DNA of 41,596 bases from Phascolarctobacterium sp. (GCF_030531065.1 NZ_JAUNOQ010000017.1:1-41596), one strand, 5' to 3'. Positions 1 to 9,347 are shown, counted from the first letter of the stretch. Notes: a model not told the origin generated them from the sequence alone. A program made the numbers and translations.

Positions 1-35
1 AACAGCACCATGCTTGAGCATGGTGCTGTTTTTAT
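1..35 (+). terminator. Intrinsic terminator of an upstream gene outside the window
   Basis: A perfect 13-bp inverted repeat (arms 1-13 and 18-30, loop of 4) is followed by a T-run. It would end transcription entering from the left. Between it and the next terminator (36-136) I see no gene or clear signal. Confidence 0.8.
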
Positions 36-134
36 ATGCGCAGACATCTGCCGACAAGGGCGCAGGCCTGGCTGACGATTCGCCGCGCTGGCAGAGCTTT
101 TGAACAGCATTAAATAATTTAACGTAAATACAGC

Positions 135-170
135 AAAAGAGTTAGGCTCACGTTTGCCTAACTCTTTTTT
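135..170 (-). terminator. Terminator of the aminotransferase gene, probably bidirectional
   Basis: An 11-bp perfect stem (137-147 with 156-166) is flanked by A-rich sequence on the left and a T-run on the right, so it can work on both strands. It lies just beyond the stop codon of the minus-strand aminotransferase at 192. Confidence 0.75.
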
Positions 171-191
171 ACGAATATTATTTTCTGTTGC

Positions 192-1388
192 TTATCTTTC
201 TACGCGGCCGGGATAGGCTTTAAGAGCTTCGCCCAGAATATAGATGGCGCGTTCCAAATCTTCGGATTTGAGTACGTAGGCCAAGCGGGCTTCGTTCACG
301 CCGCTACCGGGCGTATTATAGAAACCGTTGCCGGGAGCGAACATTATGGTTTCGTTATCGATGGCAAAATTTTCCAGAGTCCAGATAGCAAATTTTTCGG
401 CGTCGTCGACGGGCAGGCTGACCATAATGTAGAAAGCGCCTTTAGGGTCGGAGGCCATAACGCCGGGCAATTTTGCCAAAGCTGCGACGATGGTGTCGCG
501 GCGTTTTTTATATTCTTTGTTGACTTCTTCCAGATAAGTAGCGGGCGTGGTGTAAAGCGCGGCTGCGCCGACCTGCTCCAGAATGGGGCTGCACAGGCGC
601 GCCTGGCAGCATTTAATAATTTGCTTGCTTAAATCTTTATTTTTGCTGATGATGCAGCCGATGCGCGCGCCGCAGGCGCTGTAGCGCTTGGAAACGGAAT
701 CGATAATGATTAAATTATTTTCCAGTTCCGGCATCGTGCCGAAGCTGCGGTATGCGCCGTCGTAAACAAATTCGCGGTACACTTCGTCGGCAATCAGCGC
801 CAAATCATATTTACGGACGATGCGGGAAATCATGTCCTGTTCTTCTGGCGTGTAAACTACGCCTGTGGGATTGCCGGGATTGGTCAGCAAGATAGCTTTG
901 GTTTTTGGCGTAATATGCTTTTCGATTTCTTCTTCGCTGGGCAGGTGATAACCGTTGGTTACGCTGGTAGGCACGGCGTTGATTTTAGCGCCGAATTCCT
1001 TGCAGAAGGTGGTGTAATTAGCGTAGAAAGGCTCGAACACCATAATTTCATCGTCGGGGTCGCACAGCGCCATGACCGCCATAATCAGCGCTTCGCTGCC
1101 GCCGTTGGTGATAAAAATATCGTCGATGGCAAAATTCATGCCCTTTTCTGCATAATATTTCTGAATTGCTTTCAGCAAGAACATTTCGCCCTTGGAATTA
1201 CTGTAGGCGATAACGGGCGCCTGGTAAGCGCGGATGCTGTCCATAAATTGCGCCGGAGTTTTGATGTCGGGTTGGCCGATATTAAGATGATAAACCTTTT
1301 TGCCTGCGGCTTTGGCTGCGTCGGCATAAGGGGAAAGCTTTCTGATGGGAGATGAAGTAAGGCTTTGAACACGTGCGGAAAGTTTCAT
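192..1388 (-). CDS. Pyridoxal-phosphate-dependent class I/II aminotransferase
   Basis: This is a 398-residue cytosolic aminotransferase of fold type I, the usual length for the aspartate/aromatic aminotransferase group. The signature NPGNPTG sits at residues 170-176, the PLP-pyridine aspartate at D201 in the ADEVY motif, and the Schiff-base lysine at K234 within SVSKRYSACG, followed by the phosphate-binding ARIGC segment. Such enzymes move an amino group between an amino acid and a 2-oxo acid. Aspartate, alanine or aromatic specificity cannot be decided from the sequence. The start is supported by an AAAGGAG ribosome site about 8 bases upstream. It is a single-gene unit, divergent from leuS, with an extended -10 promoter in the shared intergenic region and its own terminator. 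Confidence 0.9.
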   Translation of the reverse strand: MKLSARVQSLTSSPIRKLSPYADAAKAAGKKVYHLNIGQPDIKTPAQFMDSIRAYQAPVIAYSNSKGEMFLLKAIQKYYAEKGMNFAIDDIFITNGGSEALIMAVMALCDPDDEIMVFEPFYANYTTFCKEFGAKINAVPTSVTNGYHLPSEEEIEKHITPKTKAILLTNPGNPTGVVYTPEEQDMISRIVRKYDLALIADEVYREFVYDGAYRSFGTMPELENNLIIIDSVSKRYSACGARIGCIISKNKDLSKQIIKCCQARLCSPILEQVGAAALYTTPATYLEEVNKEYKKRRDTIVAALAKLPGVMASDPKGAFYIMVSLPVDDAEKFAIWTLENFAIDNETIMFAPGNGFYNTPGSGVNEARLAYVLKSEDLERAIYILGEALKAYPGRVER

Positions 1389-1470
1389 ATAACATTGGCT
1401 CCTTTGTTTTAAAATTTAGCATACGTCGGCGGCCATGGGATAAGCGCGGCTGACTGTAAAATACTTTTTT

Positions 1471-1479
1471 ATTATACCA
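1471..1479 (-). promoter_or_regulatory. Extended -10 promoter of the aminotransferase
   Basis: Read on the minus strand there is a TGGTATAAT extended -10 element (TATAAT at 1476-1471), with no convincing -35. It lies about 80 bases before the aminotransferase start. Confidence 0.55.
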
Positions 1480-1589
1480 TAGAAGCTTTGCATACGGCGC
1501 CGGAGCGGCATATTATATTGTATACATGCAATATGGCCTGCGCGCGCGCAGATTTTTGTAAAAGCTTGAACAAAAATGAGCGCGGCGGT

Positions 1590-1618
1590 TTGACTTTTGC
1601 CACGCCGCGTTATATAAT
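1590..1618 (+). promoter_or_regulatory. Promoter of the leuS T-box transcript
   Basis: TTGACT (1590-1595) and TATAAT (1613-1618) are separated by exactly 17 bases, immediately before the T-box leader. Confidence 0.75.
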
Positions 1619-1633
1619 ATTAAAGATAATTTT

Positions 1634-1862
1634 GCAAAATTCTGCGAAGCGGATTAGTAGTCGTAAGCGTTTTTCAGAAAGCCGGCGGGCGATGCGAGCC
1701 GGTAAACGACGAAGATGAACTCACCGTGAAGAAGCCGCAAGGAAATGTGCGGACGTGACGCTGCGTTAAGGCTAATGGAGTGGCGGCAATGCCGCAATCA
1801 GGGTGGTACCGCGAAGATTTTTCGTCCCTGACCTTATTGTATTTTAGGGTCGGGGATTTTTG
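1634..1862 (+). promoter_or_regulatory. T-box leader, leucine specifier, controlling leuS
   Basis: The conserved T-box sequence AGGGTGGTACCGCG is at 1800-1813, followed by a terminator stem (1825-1833 with 1848-1856) and a T-run. Upstream, the stem I apical sequence lies around 1676-1705. The specifier CTC (Leu) is at 1720-1722, in the usual setting with GAA before it and ACC after it. Uncharged leucine tRNA with a GAG anticodon would favour the antiterminator and switch on leuS. This explains most of the 511-base gap between the aminotransferase and leuS. Confidence 0.92.
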
Positions 1863-1899
1863 TTTTCTTTCGGCCAAAAATTTTGTTGGAGGTAATGAA

Positions 1900-4389
1900 A
1901 TGCTGCAAGAAAAATATGCTCCTCATGAGATAGAGAGCAAATGGCAAAAATATTGGGAGGATAATAAAACCTTTAAGGTAGAAATGGATAAGAGCAAGCC
2001 GAAATCCTATGTGCTGGAAATGTTTCCGTATCCGTCCGGCAATCTGCACATGGGCCATGTGCGCAATTATTCCATCGGCGACGTAGTAGCACGCTTCCGC
2101 ACTATGAAGGGCTTTAACGTGCTGCACCCCATGGGCTGGGACTCCTTCGGTATGCCTGCCGAAAACGCCGCTATTAAGCACGGTATTCCGCCGAAAAAAT
2201 GGACGCTGGACAATATCGCCAATATGACCCGCCAGCAAAAGGCTTTGGGCCTGTCCTACGATTGGGACCGCGAGGTAACTACCTGCAAGGAAGATTATTA
2301 TAAATGGACCCAATGGTTCTTTGAGCTTTTCTATAAGCGCGGCCTGGCTGTCAAGAAAGAATCCGCCGTAAACTGGTGCGATACCTGTAATACGGTGCTG
2401 GCTAACGAGCAGGTTATCGACGGCAAATGCTGGCGCTGCGACCACGAGGTAGTTAAAAAGGATTTGAGCCAATGGTTCTTTAAAATTACCGATTACGCCG
2501 ACGAGCTGCTGAAAGATTTGGATTTGCTGACCGGCTGGCCGGAGCGCGTTAAGACCATGCAGCGCAATTGGATTGGCCGCAGCGAGGGCTTGGAATTTGA
2601 ATTTGAAATCCCGGCTTTGCATGACAAAGTTGCGGTTTACACCACCCGTCCCGATACCTCTTACGGCGTAACCTTTATGGCTTTGGCTGCCGAGCATCCG
2701 CTGATTCATAAGATTTGTGAAAATAATCCTAAGGCAGAAGAAATTAAAGCTTTCTGCGAGCGCGTGCGCAATCAGTCCGAGATCGAGCGTACCTCCAGCG
2801 AGTCTGAAAAAGAGGGCATCTTTACCGGCGTATATTGCATTAACCCCTTCACCGGGCGCAAGGTAGAGATTTGGGTAACTAACTACGTGCTGTACGATTA
2901 CGGCACCGGCGCGGTTATGGGCGTGCCTACGGGCGACCAGCGCGACTGGATGTTCGCCGATAAATACGGCATTGAAAAGATCGTTACTCTTTGCCCGGTA
3001 GGCAAGGAATTAAAGCTGGAAGAAATGACCCATGCTTATGAAGAAAAAGAAGGCATGCTGGTAAATTCCGGCGAATTCACCGGTATGGAAATGCACAAGG
3101 CAATGGCTGCGATTATGGATAAGGCGGAAGCGGAAGGCTTCGGCAAACGCCGCGTCAACTACCGTCTGCGCGATTGGCTCATCAGCCGTCAGCGTTATTG
3201 GGGCGCGCCCATTCCCATCATCTACTGCCCGCACTGCGGCGAGGTGCTGGTGCCGGAAGAAGAGCTGCCCGTGCGTCTGCCGGAGGACGTAAGCTTTACC
3301 GCCGGAGCAAAATCTCCGCTGGCAACTTCTGAAAGCTTTGTTCACTGCAAGTGCCCGAAGTGCGGCGCTGACGCTACCCGCGAAACCGATACCATGGACA
3401 CCTTCCTGTGCTCTTCGTGGTATTATCTGCGCTATACCGACCCGAAAAATACGGAGCTGCCCTTCGCTAAGGACGTTAATATGTACTGGGGACCGGTAGA
3501 CCAATATATCGGTGGCATCGAGCACGCTATCCTGCATCTGCTCTACTCCCGCTTCTTCCTCAAGGTGCTGCGCGACGCAGGCCTGGTGGATTACGACGAG
3601 CCTTTCAGCAATTTGCTGACCCAGGGCATGGTAATTAAGGACGGCGCGAAAATGAGCAAATCCTTAGGCAACGTAGTTTCTCCGGAAGAAATTTTGGAAA
3701 AATACGGCGCCGATACCGCCCGCCTCTTTATCCTGTTCGCCGCTCCGCCGGAAAGAGAGCTGGAATGGAGCGACCAAGGCGTGGAGGGTTCCTTCCGTTT
3801 CCTGAACCGTATCTGGCGTATCGTTCTCAACTATATGCCGCAGATGGAGCAAAAGCTTACTGGCTATGACGCGGCAGCGCTGACCGAAGCGGACAAGGAG
3901 CTGCGCCGCGTGCTGCACAGCAGCATTAAGAAAGTAACCAGCGATATCGAGACCCGTTTCAATTTCAACACCGCCATTTCCACGCTGATGGAGCTGGTCA
4001 ACGCTCTGTATGCTTATAAGGACGCTAAGCAGGAGCCCAACGCCGGTTTAGTTTACGAATCTATTACCGATCTGATTAAAATGCTGAGCCCCTTCGTTCC
4101 TCACATTACCGAAGAACTGTGGCGCGGCGCTGTGAATGAAAATACCAGCGTACACGACCAAAGCTGGCCGGAATACAGCGAGGACGCTTTGAAGGTTGAC
4201 AATGTGGAAATCGTTCTGCAGGTTAACGGCAAGGTGCGCGGCCGTCTGACCGTTCCCGCAGCCGCTACGAAGGAGGAGCTGGAGCAAATCGCTTTAGCCG
4301 ACGCCAACGTGCAGGCTCATATCGGCGGCGCGACTGTGCGCAAGGTCATCTGCGTACCGGGGCGTCTGGTAAATATCGTAGCTAAATAA
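1900..4389 (+). CDS. leuS: Leucyl-tRNA synthetase
   Basis: This 829-residue class I aminoacyl-tRNA synthetase charges tRNA-Leu with leucine in the cytosol. The HIGH-type motif HMGH is at residues 50-53. The CP1 editing insertion, with its TTRPDT motif, removes mischarged residues. KMSKS is at 584-588, and the anticodon-binding and C-terminal domains end in a VNGKVRGR-like segment. Two CxxC-type zinc knuckles are visible (WCDTCN with CWRC, and CPHCG with CPKCG). The start at 1900 follows a TTGGAGG ribosome site; an in-frame start 40 codons upstream falls inside the T-box terminator and is rejected. The leader gives leucine-starvation control, and the length is normal for bacterial LeuRS. Confidence 0.97.
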   Translation: MLQEKYAPHEIESKWQKYWEDNKTFKVEMDKSKPKSYVLEMFPYPSGNLHMGHVRNYSIGDVVARFRTMKGFNVLHPMGWDSFGMPAENAAIKHGIPPKKWTLDNIANMTRQQKALGLSYDWDREVTTCKEDYYKWTQWFFELFYKRGLAVKKESAVNWCDTCNTVLANEQVIDGKCWRCDHEVVKKDLSQWFFKITDYADELLKDLDLLTGWPERVKTMQRNWIGRSEGLEFEFEIPALHDKVAVYTTRPDTSYGVTFMALAAEHPLIHKICENNPKAEEIKAFCERVRNQSEIERTSSESEKEGIFTGVYCINPFTGRKVEIWVTNYVLYDYGTGAVMGVPTGDQRDWMFADKYGIEKIVTLCPVGKELKLEEMTHAYEEKEGMLVNSGEFTGMEMHKAMAAIMDKAEAEGFGKRRVNYRLRDWLISRQRYWGAPIPIIYCPHCGEVLVPEEELPVRLPEDVSFTAGAKSPLATSESFVHCKCPKCGADATRETDTMDTFLCSSWYYLRYTDPKNTELPFAKDVNMYWGPVDQYIGGIEHAILHLLYSRFFLKVLRDAGLVDYDEPFSNLLTQGMVIKDGAKMSKSLGNVVSPEEILEKYGADTARLFILFAAPPERELEWSDQGVEGSFRFLNRIWRIVLNYMPQMEQKLTGYDAAALTEADKELRRVLHSSIKKVTSDIETRFNFNTAISTLMELVNALYAYKDAKQEPNAGLVYESITDLIKMLSPFVPHITEELWRGAVNENTSVHDQSWPEYSEDALKVDNVEIVLQVNGKVRGRLTVPAAATKEELEQIALADANVQAHIGGATVRKVICVPGRLVNIVAK

Positions 4390-4467
4390 GCTGTCCATAA
4401 TGTTTCTTTGATAATCGAATAAGTAGGTTTTGACAATTAGTAGTGCCAAAATAACGCTTACATTTTC

Positions 4468-4511
4468 AGAGTCTCTGAGAATAACTTACGTTATTCTTAG
4501 GGACTCTTTTT
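4468..4511 (+). terminator. Strong hairpin terminator between leuS and comEA
   Basis: An 18-bp stem with two G-T pairs (4468-4485 with 4490-4507, loop TTAC) runs into a T-run. It ends leuS transcription. A TTGACA at 4430-4435 with only a poor -10 (around 4452-4457) precedes it, so it could also act as a leader attenuator for comEA. Confidence 0.8.
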
Positions 4512-4545
4512 GTTTTTCAGGAATATTTAGAGGGAGGTTTTTACT

Positions 4546-5151
4546 GTGGATAATAAGCAAAAGAAGTTGATGCTGTTAGGAATTTTATTGCTGGGCTGCT
4601 TGCTGACCAGCGCGGTTGCCGAGTGGGCGCAAGGGAATAAAGAGCCGTTGCCTGCGCCGCTGCCGCCCCATACTGACGGCGAGCTTAAACAAACGAAAAT
4701 AAAAATTTATGTCAGCGGAGCGGTGCTGGAGCCGGGACTGTACGACCTGCCCGTAGGTTCGCGGGCCTGGCAGGCGGTGGAGGCAGCAGGCGGACTGCGG
4801 GAGGACGCCAATATGGAAAAGGTGAATTTGGCGAAAAAGCTGAAGGACGGCAATCAGGTCAACGTACCGGCGCTGAAGGCTGCGGCCGGGAAAATTTCGT
4901 CGGGTCGCGGCGGGGATTTTTCAACAGGAGTGCGCGTTGAAAAAAATTACGTCAGCGGCGGGCGCATAAATTTGAACACGGCTACGGTTGAAGAACTGGA
5001 CGCGCTGCCCGGCGTCGGCCCCGCGATGGCCCGGCGCATTGTGGAGCGGCGGCAGAAAAAACGTTTTACAAAAGTGGAGGACTTGCTGCAGGTTAAGGGC
5101 ATTGGTAAGGCGAAGCTGGAACGGCTGCGCGATTTAGTCGAGGCAGATTAA
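4546..5151 (+). CDS. comEA: ComEA-type competence DNA-binding protein
   Basis: This 201-residue protein has one N-terminal membrane anchor (about residues 7-25), an SLBB domain (about 50-110, with the YVSGAVLEPGLY segment) and a C-terminal pair of helix-hairpin-helix motifs (about 140-200, LNTATVEELDALPGVG and VKGIGKAKLERL). This is the standard ComEA layout: it binds incoming double-stranded DNA outside the inner membrane and passes it to ComEC. The start codon is GTG with an AGGGAGG site at 4531-4537. It precedes comEC by 11 bases, so the two are co-transcribed. In a diderm cell it would act in the periplasm. Confidence 0.92.
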   Translation: MDNKQKKLMLLGILLLGCLLTSAVAEWAQGNKEPLPAPLPPHTDGELKQTKIKIYVSGAVLEPGLYDLPVGSRAWQAVEAAGGLREDANMEKVNLAKKLKDGNQVNVPALKAAAGKISSGRGGDFSTGVRVEKNYVSGGRINLNTATVEELDALPGVGPAMARRIVERRQKKRFTKVEDLLQVKGIGKAKLERLRDLVEAD

Positions 5152-5162
5152 GGAGGACGGCG

Positions 5163-7463
5163 ATGCAGTTTATTTATGCAGGAATGGTTTGCTTTATGCT
5201 GGGCTTGTGGCTGGGCCTGCAGCCCGCCGCTGCCTTCGCCTCGTGGCCGCTTTTGTCAGGCGCGGCCGCGGCGGCGCTGGCGTTAGGCGTGCGGCTGACG
5301 GACGGATGGCGGCGCGGCTTGTGCGTGTGCCTGAGCCTGCTGTTGTTGGGCTGGGGCAACGGCTGCCGCGTAGAACTCAGCGCGGCGCAGCAGCTGGAGC
5401 AGCTTTGGGGACGGCAGGCGGTGGCTTACGGCAAACTGGAGCCTTTAAGCCTGCGGCAGGACACCGGCTATCAAAGCTTTATTTTGCAGTGCGAACAGCT
5501 GCGGCTTGGCGCGGAGCTGCGTCCTTACCGCGGACGCCTGCGGGTCGGTGTGCGGCAAAAGGAAATCCTGCCGGAGTGCGGCAGGCTGACGCTGGCCGGG
5601 CAGCTGGAGCCTTTGACGGGTTTTCGCAATCCCGGCGCTTTCGACAGCGAGCAGTATCATCGGGTCAACGGCTTGGGCGGCAGGCTGAAAAACGCAAAGT
5701 TGCTGGCCGCGCAGGAAGAAGCCGGGTGGCGCGATAAGCTGGAGCTGCTGAATTTGCGCTTGTGCCGCCGTTTGGAGCGGGGTGCGGGCGGCGAAGCGGG
5801 AGCGGTGCTAGGCGGTATGCTTTTGGGCGGCAGCGGTCGCTTGGACGATGAAACGCGAGAAGTTTTTATTGCTAACGGGTTAGCGCATTTGCTGTCGGTT
5901 TCCGGAACTCATTTAGTGCTGCTGGCCAGCCTGCTGTCCGCGTTACTCAAACCGCTGCCGCTTAAGTGGCGCAGGCTGCTGTTGGTGCTGCTGCTGTGCG
6001 CTTACGCAGCTTTGTGCGGCGGCAGGCCGCCGGTGCTGCGGGCGTTGCTCATGAGTACTGTTGTGCTGTTCGGCGGCGCGGGGGCCGAACGGGGACGCTT
6101 GTTGTGTTTGACGGCGATGAGCTTGCTGCTGTTCAAGCCGGTGTGGCTTGCGGATATTGGCTTTCAGCTTTCCTTCGGCGCGGCGGCGGGCCTGGTGTGG
6201 CTGCTGCCGGCCTGCCGGCGCTGCTTGCCTGCCTGGCTGCCGACTGTTATCAGCGAAGGCGCGGCCGTGACCTTGGCGGCGCAGCTGGGCGTACTGCCAT
6301 TCATTGTAGGTTATTTTCATCAGCTTTCGGTGATTTCTCTGGTCAGCAATATTGTGCTGGTGCCGCTTTTGGAGCTGGCGGCTTTGCTGGGGCTGGCAGG
6401 ATGCGCGCTGCCCTTGGGCGATTATTTATTAGCGGCGGCCGGTTTTTTAGTGCGCCAGGCGCTGACCCAGGGCGCGTGGCTGAGCTGCCTGCCCGGCAGC
6501 GTACTGACGGTGGGGGCGCTGCCGCTGTGGTGCGCCGTTATTTATTATGGCTTGTTAGCGGTGTGGGCCGATTGGCCCTGCCTGCAATTTTTGCGCAATT
6601 GGGAAAGGCGCTGCTTGATGACAGGCTGTGTTTTACTTTTAAGCGGCGCGCTGCTGTGGCAGCAGTATGGGCCGCGTCCTTTGGCGGCGTATTTTCTGGA
6701 CGTGGGGCAGGGAGATTGCGTCGTCGTCGTTACGCCGTCGCGTAAAGTAGCGGTGTACGATACCGGCGGCTTGAGCGGGATCGATACGGGCGCTAAAATA
6801 GTCGCGCCGTTTTTGCGTAGTTTGGGGTTTAGCGCAATCGATTTACTTATCGTCAGCCATTACGATTTTGACCACGCAGGCGGCGCGGCAGGACTTTTGC
6901 GGCAAATGCCGGTTAAAGAAATTGTTTTACCTCAGGAACGGCTGACGGAAGCAAGCGCCGCGATTCGTCAAAAAATAATCGCGGCGGCGGGTGCAGGCAA
7001 AATATCTTTAGCTAGGCAGGGGCGCAGCTGGCAGTTTGAGGATAGCTTGCTGCGCCTGGCCGTGCCTGCGGAGCAAGTTGTCGGCAACGAAGCCAGTACG
7101 CTGGCGGAACTTTTCAGCCCTTACGGCAGTTTGCTGCTGACGGGCGATATGGGCGAGGAACGGGAGCAAAATTTGGCATTGGGCTGCTATACGGTGCTGA
7201 AGGCCGGGCATCACGGTTCAAAATACAGCAGCAGCGCCGAATTTTTGCAGCAGGTACAGCCTTTAGTAACGGTAATTTCCTGCGGCCGCGGCAATCGCTA
7301 CGGCCATCCGCATGCAGAAACTATGGAACGCTTGCGGGCGGCGGGCAGCCGCGTACTACGCACGGACGCTATGGGCTGCATTAAGATAGAGTTCGCGGAG
7401 GAACTGCGCTGCTGGGCGTATGACGGGAAAGCGTTCAGAAGATTGCAGAATAATAACTTATGA
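5163..7463 (+). CDS. comEC: ComEC/Rec2 DNA internalisation channel
   Basis: This 766-residue polytopic membrane protein carries transforming single-stranded DNA through the inner membrane. The N-terminal DUF4131/OB-like part is followed by the competence domain (around residues 210-480), with many Leu-rich membrane helices. The C-terminal metallo-beta-lactamase-like domain starts near residue 507 (LDVGQGDCVVV), has the metal motif HYDFDHAGG near 565 and a later HHGS. All three parts are present, so the gene looks intact. ATG follows an AGGAGG site. Its stop overlaps the region of the next gene's possible start, suggesting that read-through into the downstream toxin-antitoxin pair and holA is normal. 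Confidence 0.93.
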   Translation: MQFIYAGMVCFMLGLWLGLQPAAAFASWPLLSGAAAAALALGVRLTDGWRRGLCVCLSLLLLGWGNGCRVELSAAQQLEQLWGRQAVAYGKLEPLSLRQDTGYQSFILQCEQLRLGAELRPYRGRLRVGVRQKEILPECGRLTLAGQLEPLTGFRNPGAFDSEQYHRVNGLGGRLKNAKLLAAQEEAGWRDKLELLNLRLCRRLERGAGGEAGAVLGGMLLGGSGRLDDETREVFIANGLAHLLSVSGTHLVLLASLLSALLKPLPLKWRRLLLVLLLCAYAALCGGRPPVLRALLMSTVVLFGGAGAERGRLLCLTAMSLLLFKPVWLADIGFQLSFGAAAGLVWLLPACRRCLPAWLPTVISEGAAVTLAAQLGVLPFIVGYFHQLSVISLVSNIVLVPLLELAALLGLAGCALPLGDYLLAAAGFLVRQALTQGAWLSCLPGSVLTVGALPLWCAVIYYGLLAVWADWPCLQFLRNWERRCLMTGCVLLLSGALLWQQYGPRPLAAYFLDVGQGDCVVVVTPSRKVAVYDTGGLSGIDTGAKIVAPFLRSLGFSAIDLLIVSHYDFDHAGGAAGLLRQMPVKEIVLPQERLTEASAAIRQKIIAAAGAGKISLARQGRSWQFEDSLLRLAVPAEQVVGNEASTLAELFSPYGSLLLTGDMGEEREQNLALGCYTVLKAGHHGSKYSSSAEFLQQVQPLVTVISCGRGNRYGHPHAETMERLRAAGSRVLRTDAMGCIKIEFAEELRCWAYDGKAFRRLQNNNL

Positions 7464-7483
7464 GTTATAATATAGGAGGAAAC

Positions 7484-7855
7484 GTGTATAAAATAATATT
7501 TTATCAAGACCGCAAGGGCAAACAGCCGGTAAAAAACTACCTTGTACAGCTCAGCAAGAGAAAAGACAAGGATAGCAGAATAAAATTAAATAAGTACAAT
7601 GAGTACATCAGCGCGTTAAGCGAATATGGTTTGGAATTATGCGAGCCTTACATAAAACATTTGGCAGGAAATATTTGGGAGCTGCGGCCATTGCGCGACA
7701 GAGTATTATTTGCCGCATGGACTGGCAATAGCTTTGTGCTGCTGCATTATTTTATGAAAACAACGCAGAAAACTCCAAAAAGAGAAATAGAAAAGGCGCA
7801 GAACGCATTTAAGGATTTTTGTGAGAGGAGCGGTAAAAATGACGAAAGAGTATAG
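7484..7855 (+). CDS. RelE/HigB-type (phage Gp49-like) toxin
   Basis: This 123-residue basic protein begins VYKIIFYQDRKGKQPV and contains the IWELRPLRDRVLFAAW and FVLLHYFMKTTQKTP segments, which are diagnostic of the Gp49-like/HigB branch of RelE toxins. Such proteins are ribosome-dependent mRNA endonucleases. I chose the GTG at 7484, which has an AGGAGG site 4 bases before it; an ATG at 7460 overlapping the comEC stop is the alternative. It overlaps its antitoxin gene by 17 bases, in toxin-first order as in higBA. A+T content is higher than in comEC or holA, consistent with acquisition. Confidence 0.85.
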   Translation: MYKIIFYQDRKGKQPVKNYLVQLSKRKDKDSRIKLNKYNEYISALSEYGLELCEPYIKHLAGNIWELRPLRDRVLFAAWTGNSFVLLHYFMKTTQKTPKREIEKAQNAFKDFCERSGKNDERV

Positions 7856-8147
7856 CTCTGTGGGCAGCGAGTGGCAGCAGGTACGCGCAGAATTGTATAC
7901 GCCGGAAGAAATAGCGGAATGCGATTTGCGGGTGGCTTTGATTGGCGAATTTATTAAAGCGCGGCATGAGCAAAATATTACGCAAAAGCAGTTGGAGGAA
8001 TTGAGCGGCGTTAAGCAGCCGGTAATCGCGCGTTTGGAGCGTGGTACTTCTATCCCTAGTATCAGCACGCTGATAAAAATTTTAGTCCCGCTGGGGAAAA
8101 AGCTGGCGATTGTTCCCATTGACGCCGAGGTGCCGTCATGGAAATAA
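7839..8147 (+). CDS. XRE-family helix-turn-helix antitoxin
   Basis: This 102-residue protein has a C-terminal XRE/HigA-like helix-turn-helix (about residues 45-95; motifs TQKQLEELSGVKQPVIARLE and STLIKILVPLGKKLAI). The N-terminal part (about 1-40) would contact the toxin. It should neutralise the upstream RelE/HigB-like protein and repress the pair. The ATG at 7839 has a GAGGAG site 8 bases upstream. The gene overlaps the toxin by 17 bases and holA by 10 bases, so all three are translationally coupled. Confidence 0.85.
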   Translation: MTKEYSSVGSEWQQVRAELYTPEEIAECDLRVALIGEFIKARHEQNITQKQLEELSGVKQPVIARLERGTSIPSISTLIKILVPLGKKLAIVPIDAEVPSWK

Positions 8148-9178
8148 AGCCGGAGGAATTATTATTCAGATTACAGCAGGGCAAGCCGCTGCCCGACTTG
8201 AGCGGCATAATTGCCGTTTACGGCGAGGAGGATTATTACCGCAGTCAAATTGCCGCGGCGGCGCCCGCCTTTATTTTTGCCGGTATCGACGAGGCTGACA
8301 GGGAAATCACAATTTTTGATAAGGATACCGACCTGCGGCAGATGGCTGCTGTGGTCAATACCTATCCGTTCTTTTGCGGCCGTTCGCTGGTGATTTTGAA
8401 GGATGAAAAGCTGTGGGGCGGCAAGCAGGACAGCGACAGCAAAAAGCAGCAGCTGGATAAGCTGGCGGATATTTTAAGCGACGTACCGGAATATTGTACG
8501 GTGCTGATTTGCGCCAGCAAGCTGGATAAGCGTACCAAGCTGTTCAAGCTGCTGAAAAAGCAGGCGCTGCTGTGCGAATGCGCCAGCCTGCGCCCTTATG
8601 ATTTGGCTCCGTGGCTGGAGCGGCAGGCGGAGCAGTACGGCGCGCGCTGGGAGCGGGACGCCGTGGGTACGGTGCTGGAATATCTGGCGCCGGTGGAGCG
8701 CGCTCCTTTGCAGCTGTTGCAGCAGGAAATCGCTAAGCTGGCCGTTTACGCAGGCGAGCGTAAAACGTGGACGAAGGCGGACGTGGAGGAAATTTTTTCC
8801 GCTTTGCCGGAGACCTCCAGCTTTGCGCTGCTGAATTTTATCTGCGACCGCAAGCTGCCGGAGGCGCTGCGGCTTTTGGCGGACGAACGCAAGAAGGGCG
8901 GCAATATTTTGCCCATCTGTGCCTTAATCATGTTTAAGCTGCGACAGATGCTGCAATTTATGGAGCTGCGGCAGCATGGCTACGATTTGAAGGGAGCTAC
9001 GGCGGAGCTCAAGCTGCATCCGTACGCCGCCAAAAAAATGCAGGAGCAGTGCCGCCGTTTTCAGCCGGAGTCCTTGCAGCAAGCGCTGCTGGATTTAACG
9101 CAGCTGAATATCGATTTGCGTCGTGGAGGCCGCGGCTACGAGCGCCTGGAGGAAATTTTGCTGTGCCTCATTGGCTGA
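8138..9178 (+). CDS. holA: DNA polymerase III subunit delta
   Basis: This 346-residue clamp-loader subunit opens the beta sliding clamp during replication. The N-terminal region has the IIAVYGEEDYYRSQI segment typical of HolA, followed by the degenerate AAA+ core and the C-terminal collar domain (QALLDLTQLNIDLRRGG). Length matches the family. comEC followed by holA is a common Firmicutes order; here a toxin-antitoxin pair sits between them. Translation starts inside the antitoxin gene, with GAGG at 8127-8130 before the ATG. Confidence 0.9.
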   Translation: MEIKPEELLFRLQQGKPLPDLSGIIAVYGEEDYYRSQIAAAAPAFIFAGIDEADREITIFDKDTDLRQMAAVVNTYPFFCGRSLVILKDEKLWGGKQDSDSKKQQLDKLADILSDVPEYCTVLICASKLDKRTKLFKLLKKQALLCECASLRPYDLAPWLERQAEQYGARWERDAVGTVLEYLAPVERAPLQLLQQEIAKLAVYAGERKTWTKADVEEIFSALPETSSFALLNFICDRKLPEALRLLADERKKGGNILPICALIMFKLRQMLQFMELRQHGYDLKGATAELKLHPYAAKKMQEQCRRFQPESLQQALLDLTQLNIDLRRGGRGYERLEEILLCLIG

Positions 9179-9200
9179 GCCTTGGGCAGCAAACAAAAGC

Positions 9201-9229
9201 TGGACAAAGACGTAAGAACTTGTTATAAT
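9201..9229 (+). promoter_or_regulatory. Promoter of the glutamine synthetase gene
   Basis: TGGACA (9201-9206) and TATAAT (9224-9229) are spaced by 17 bases. The predicted start of transcription is near 9236, directly before a terminator-like hairpin. Confidence 0.7.
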
Positions 9230-9247
9230 AGCTGTGAACAGTCAACG

Positions 9248-9299
9248 AAGACTTTTTTAGGTCGGGGATTAGTGTCCCTGTTCTTAAAAAAGTCTTTTT
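9248..9299 (+). terminator. Leader hairpin with T-run, candidate attenuator before glutamine synthetase
   Basis: A 12-bp perfect outer stem (9248-9259 with 9285-9296) encloses a second GC-rich stem and ends in a T-run. Because it sits between the promoter and the gene, it would stop most transcripts unless it is overridden. It could equally be holA's terminator with the promoter lying inside the intergenic region. Confidence 0.65.
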
Positions 9300-9347
9300 C
9301 GTTTTTCTGGGCAATTAGGGAGTATTGAGAAAGGAGAGCAGCCGTCA

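Noticed and set aside
1780-1899. Upstream in-frame start for leuS adding 40 residues
   Set aside because: These codons lie in the T-box antiterminator and terminator; LeuRS homology begins at 1900, which has a good ribosome site.
4430-4457. Promoter for comEA at TTGACA 4430
   Set aside because: The -35 is perfect but no acceptable -10 is found at 16-18 bases, so I did not list it as a separate feature.
5966-6745. 259-codon second frame inside comEC
   Set aside because: A GC-rich out-of-frame reading with Ala/Gly/Arg bias; comEC itself is complete across this stretch.
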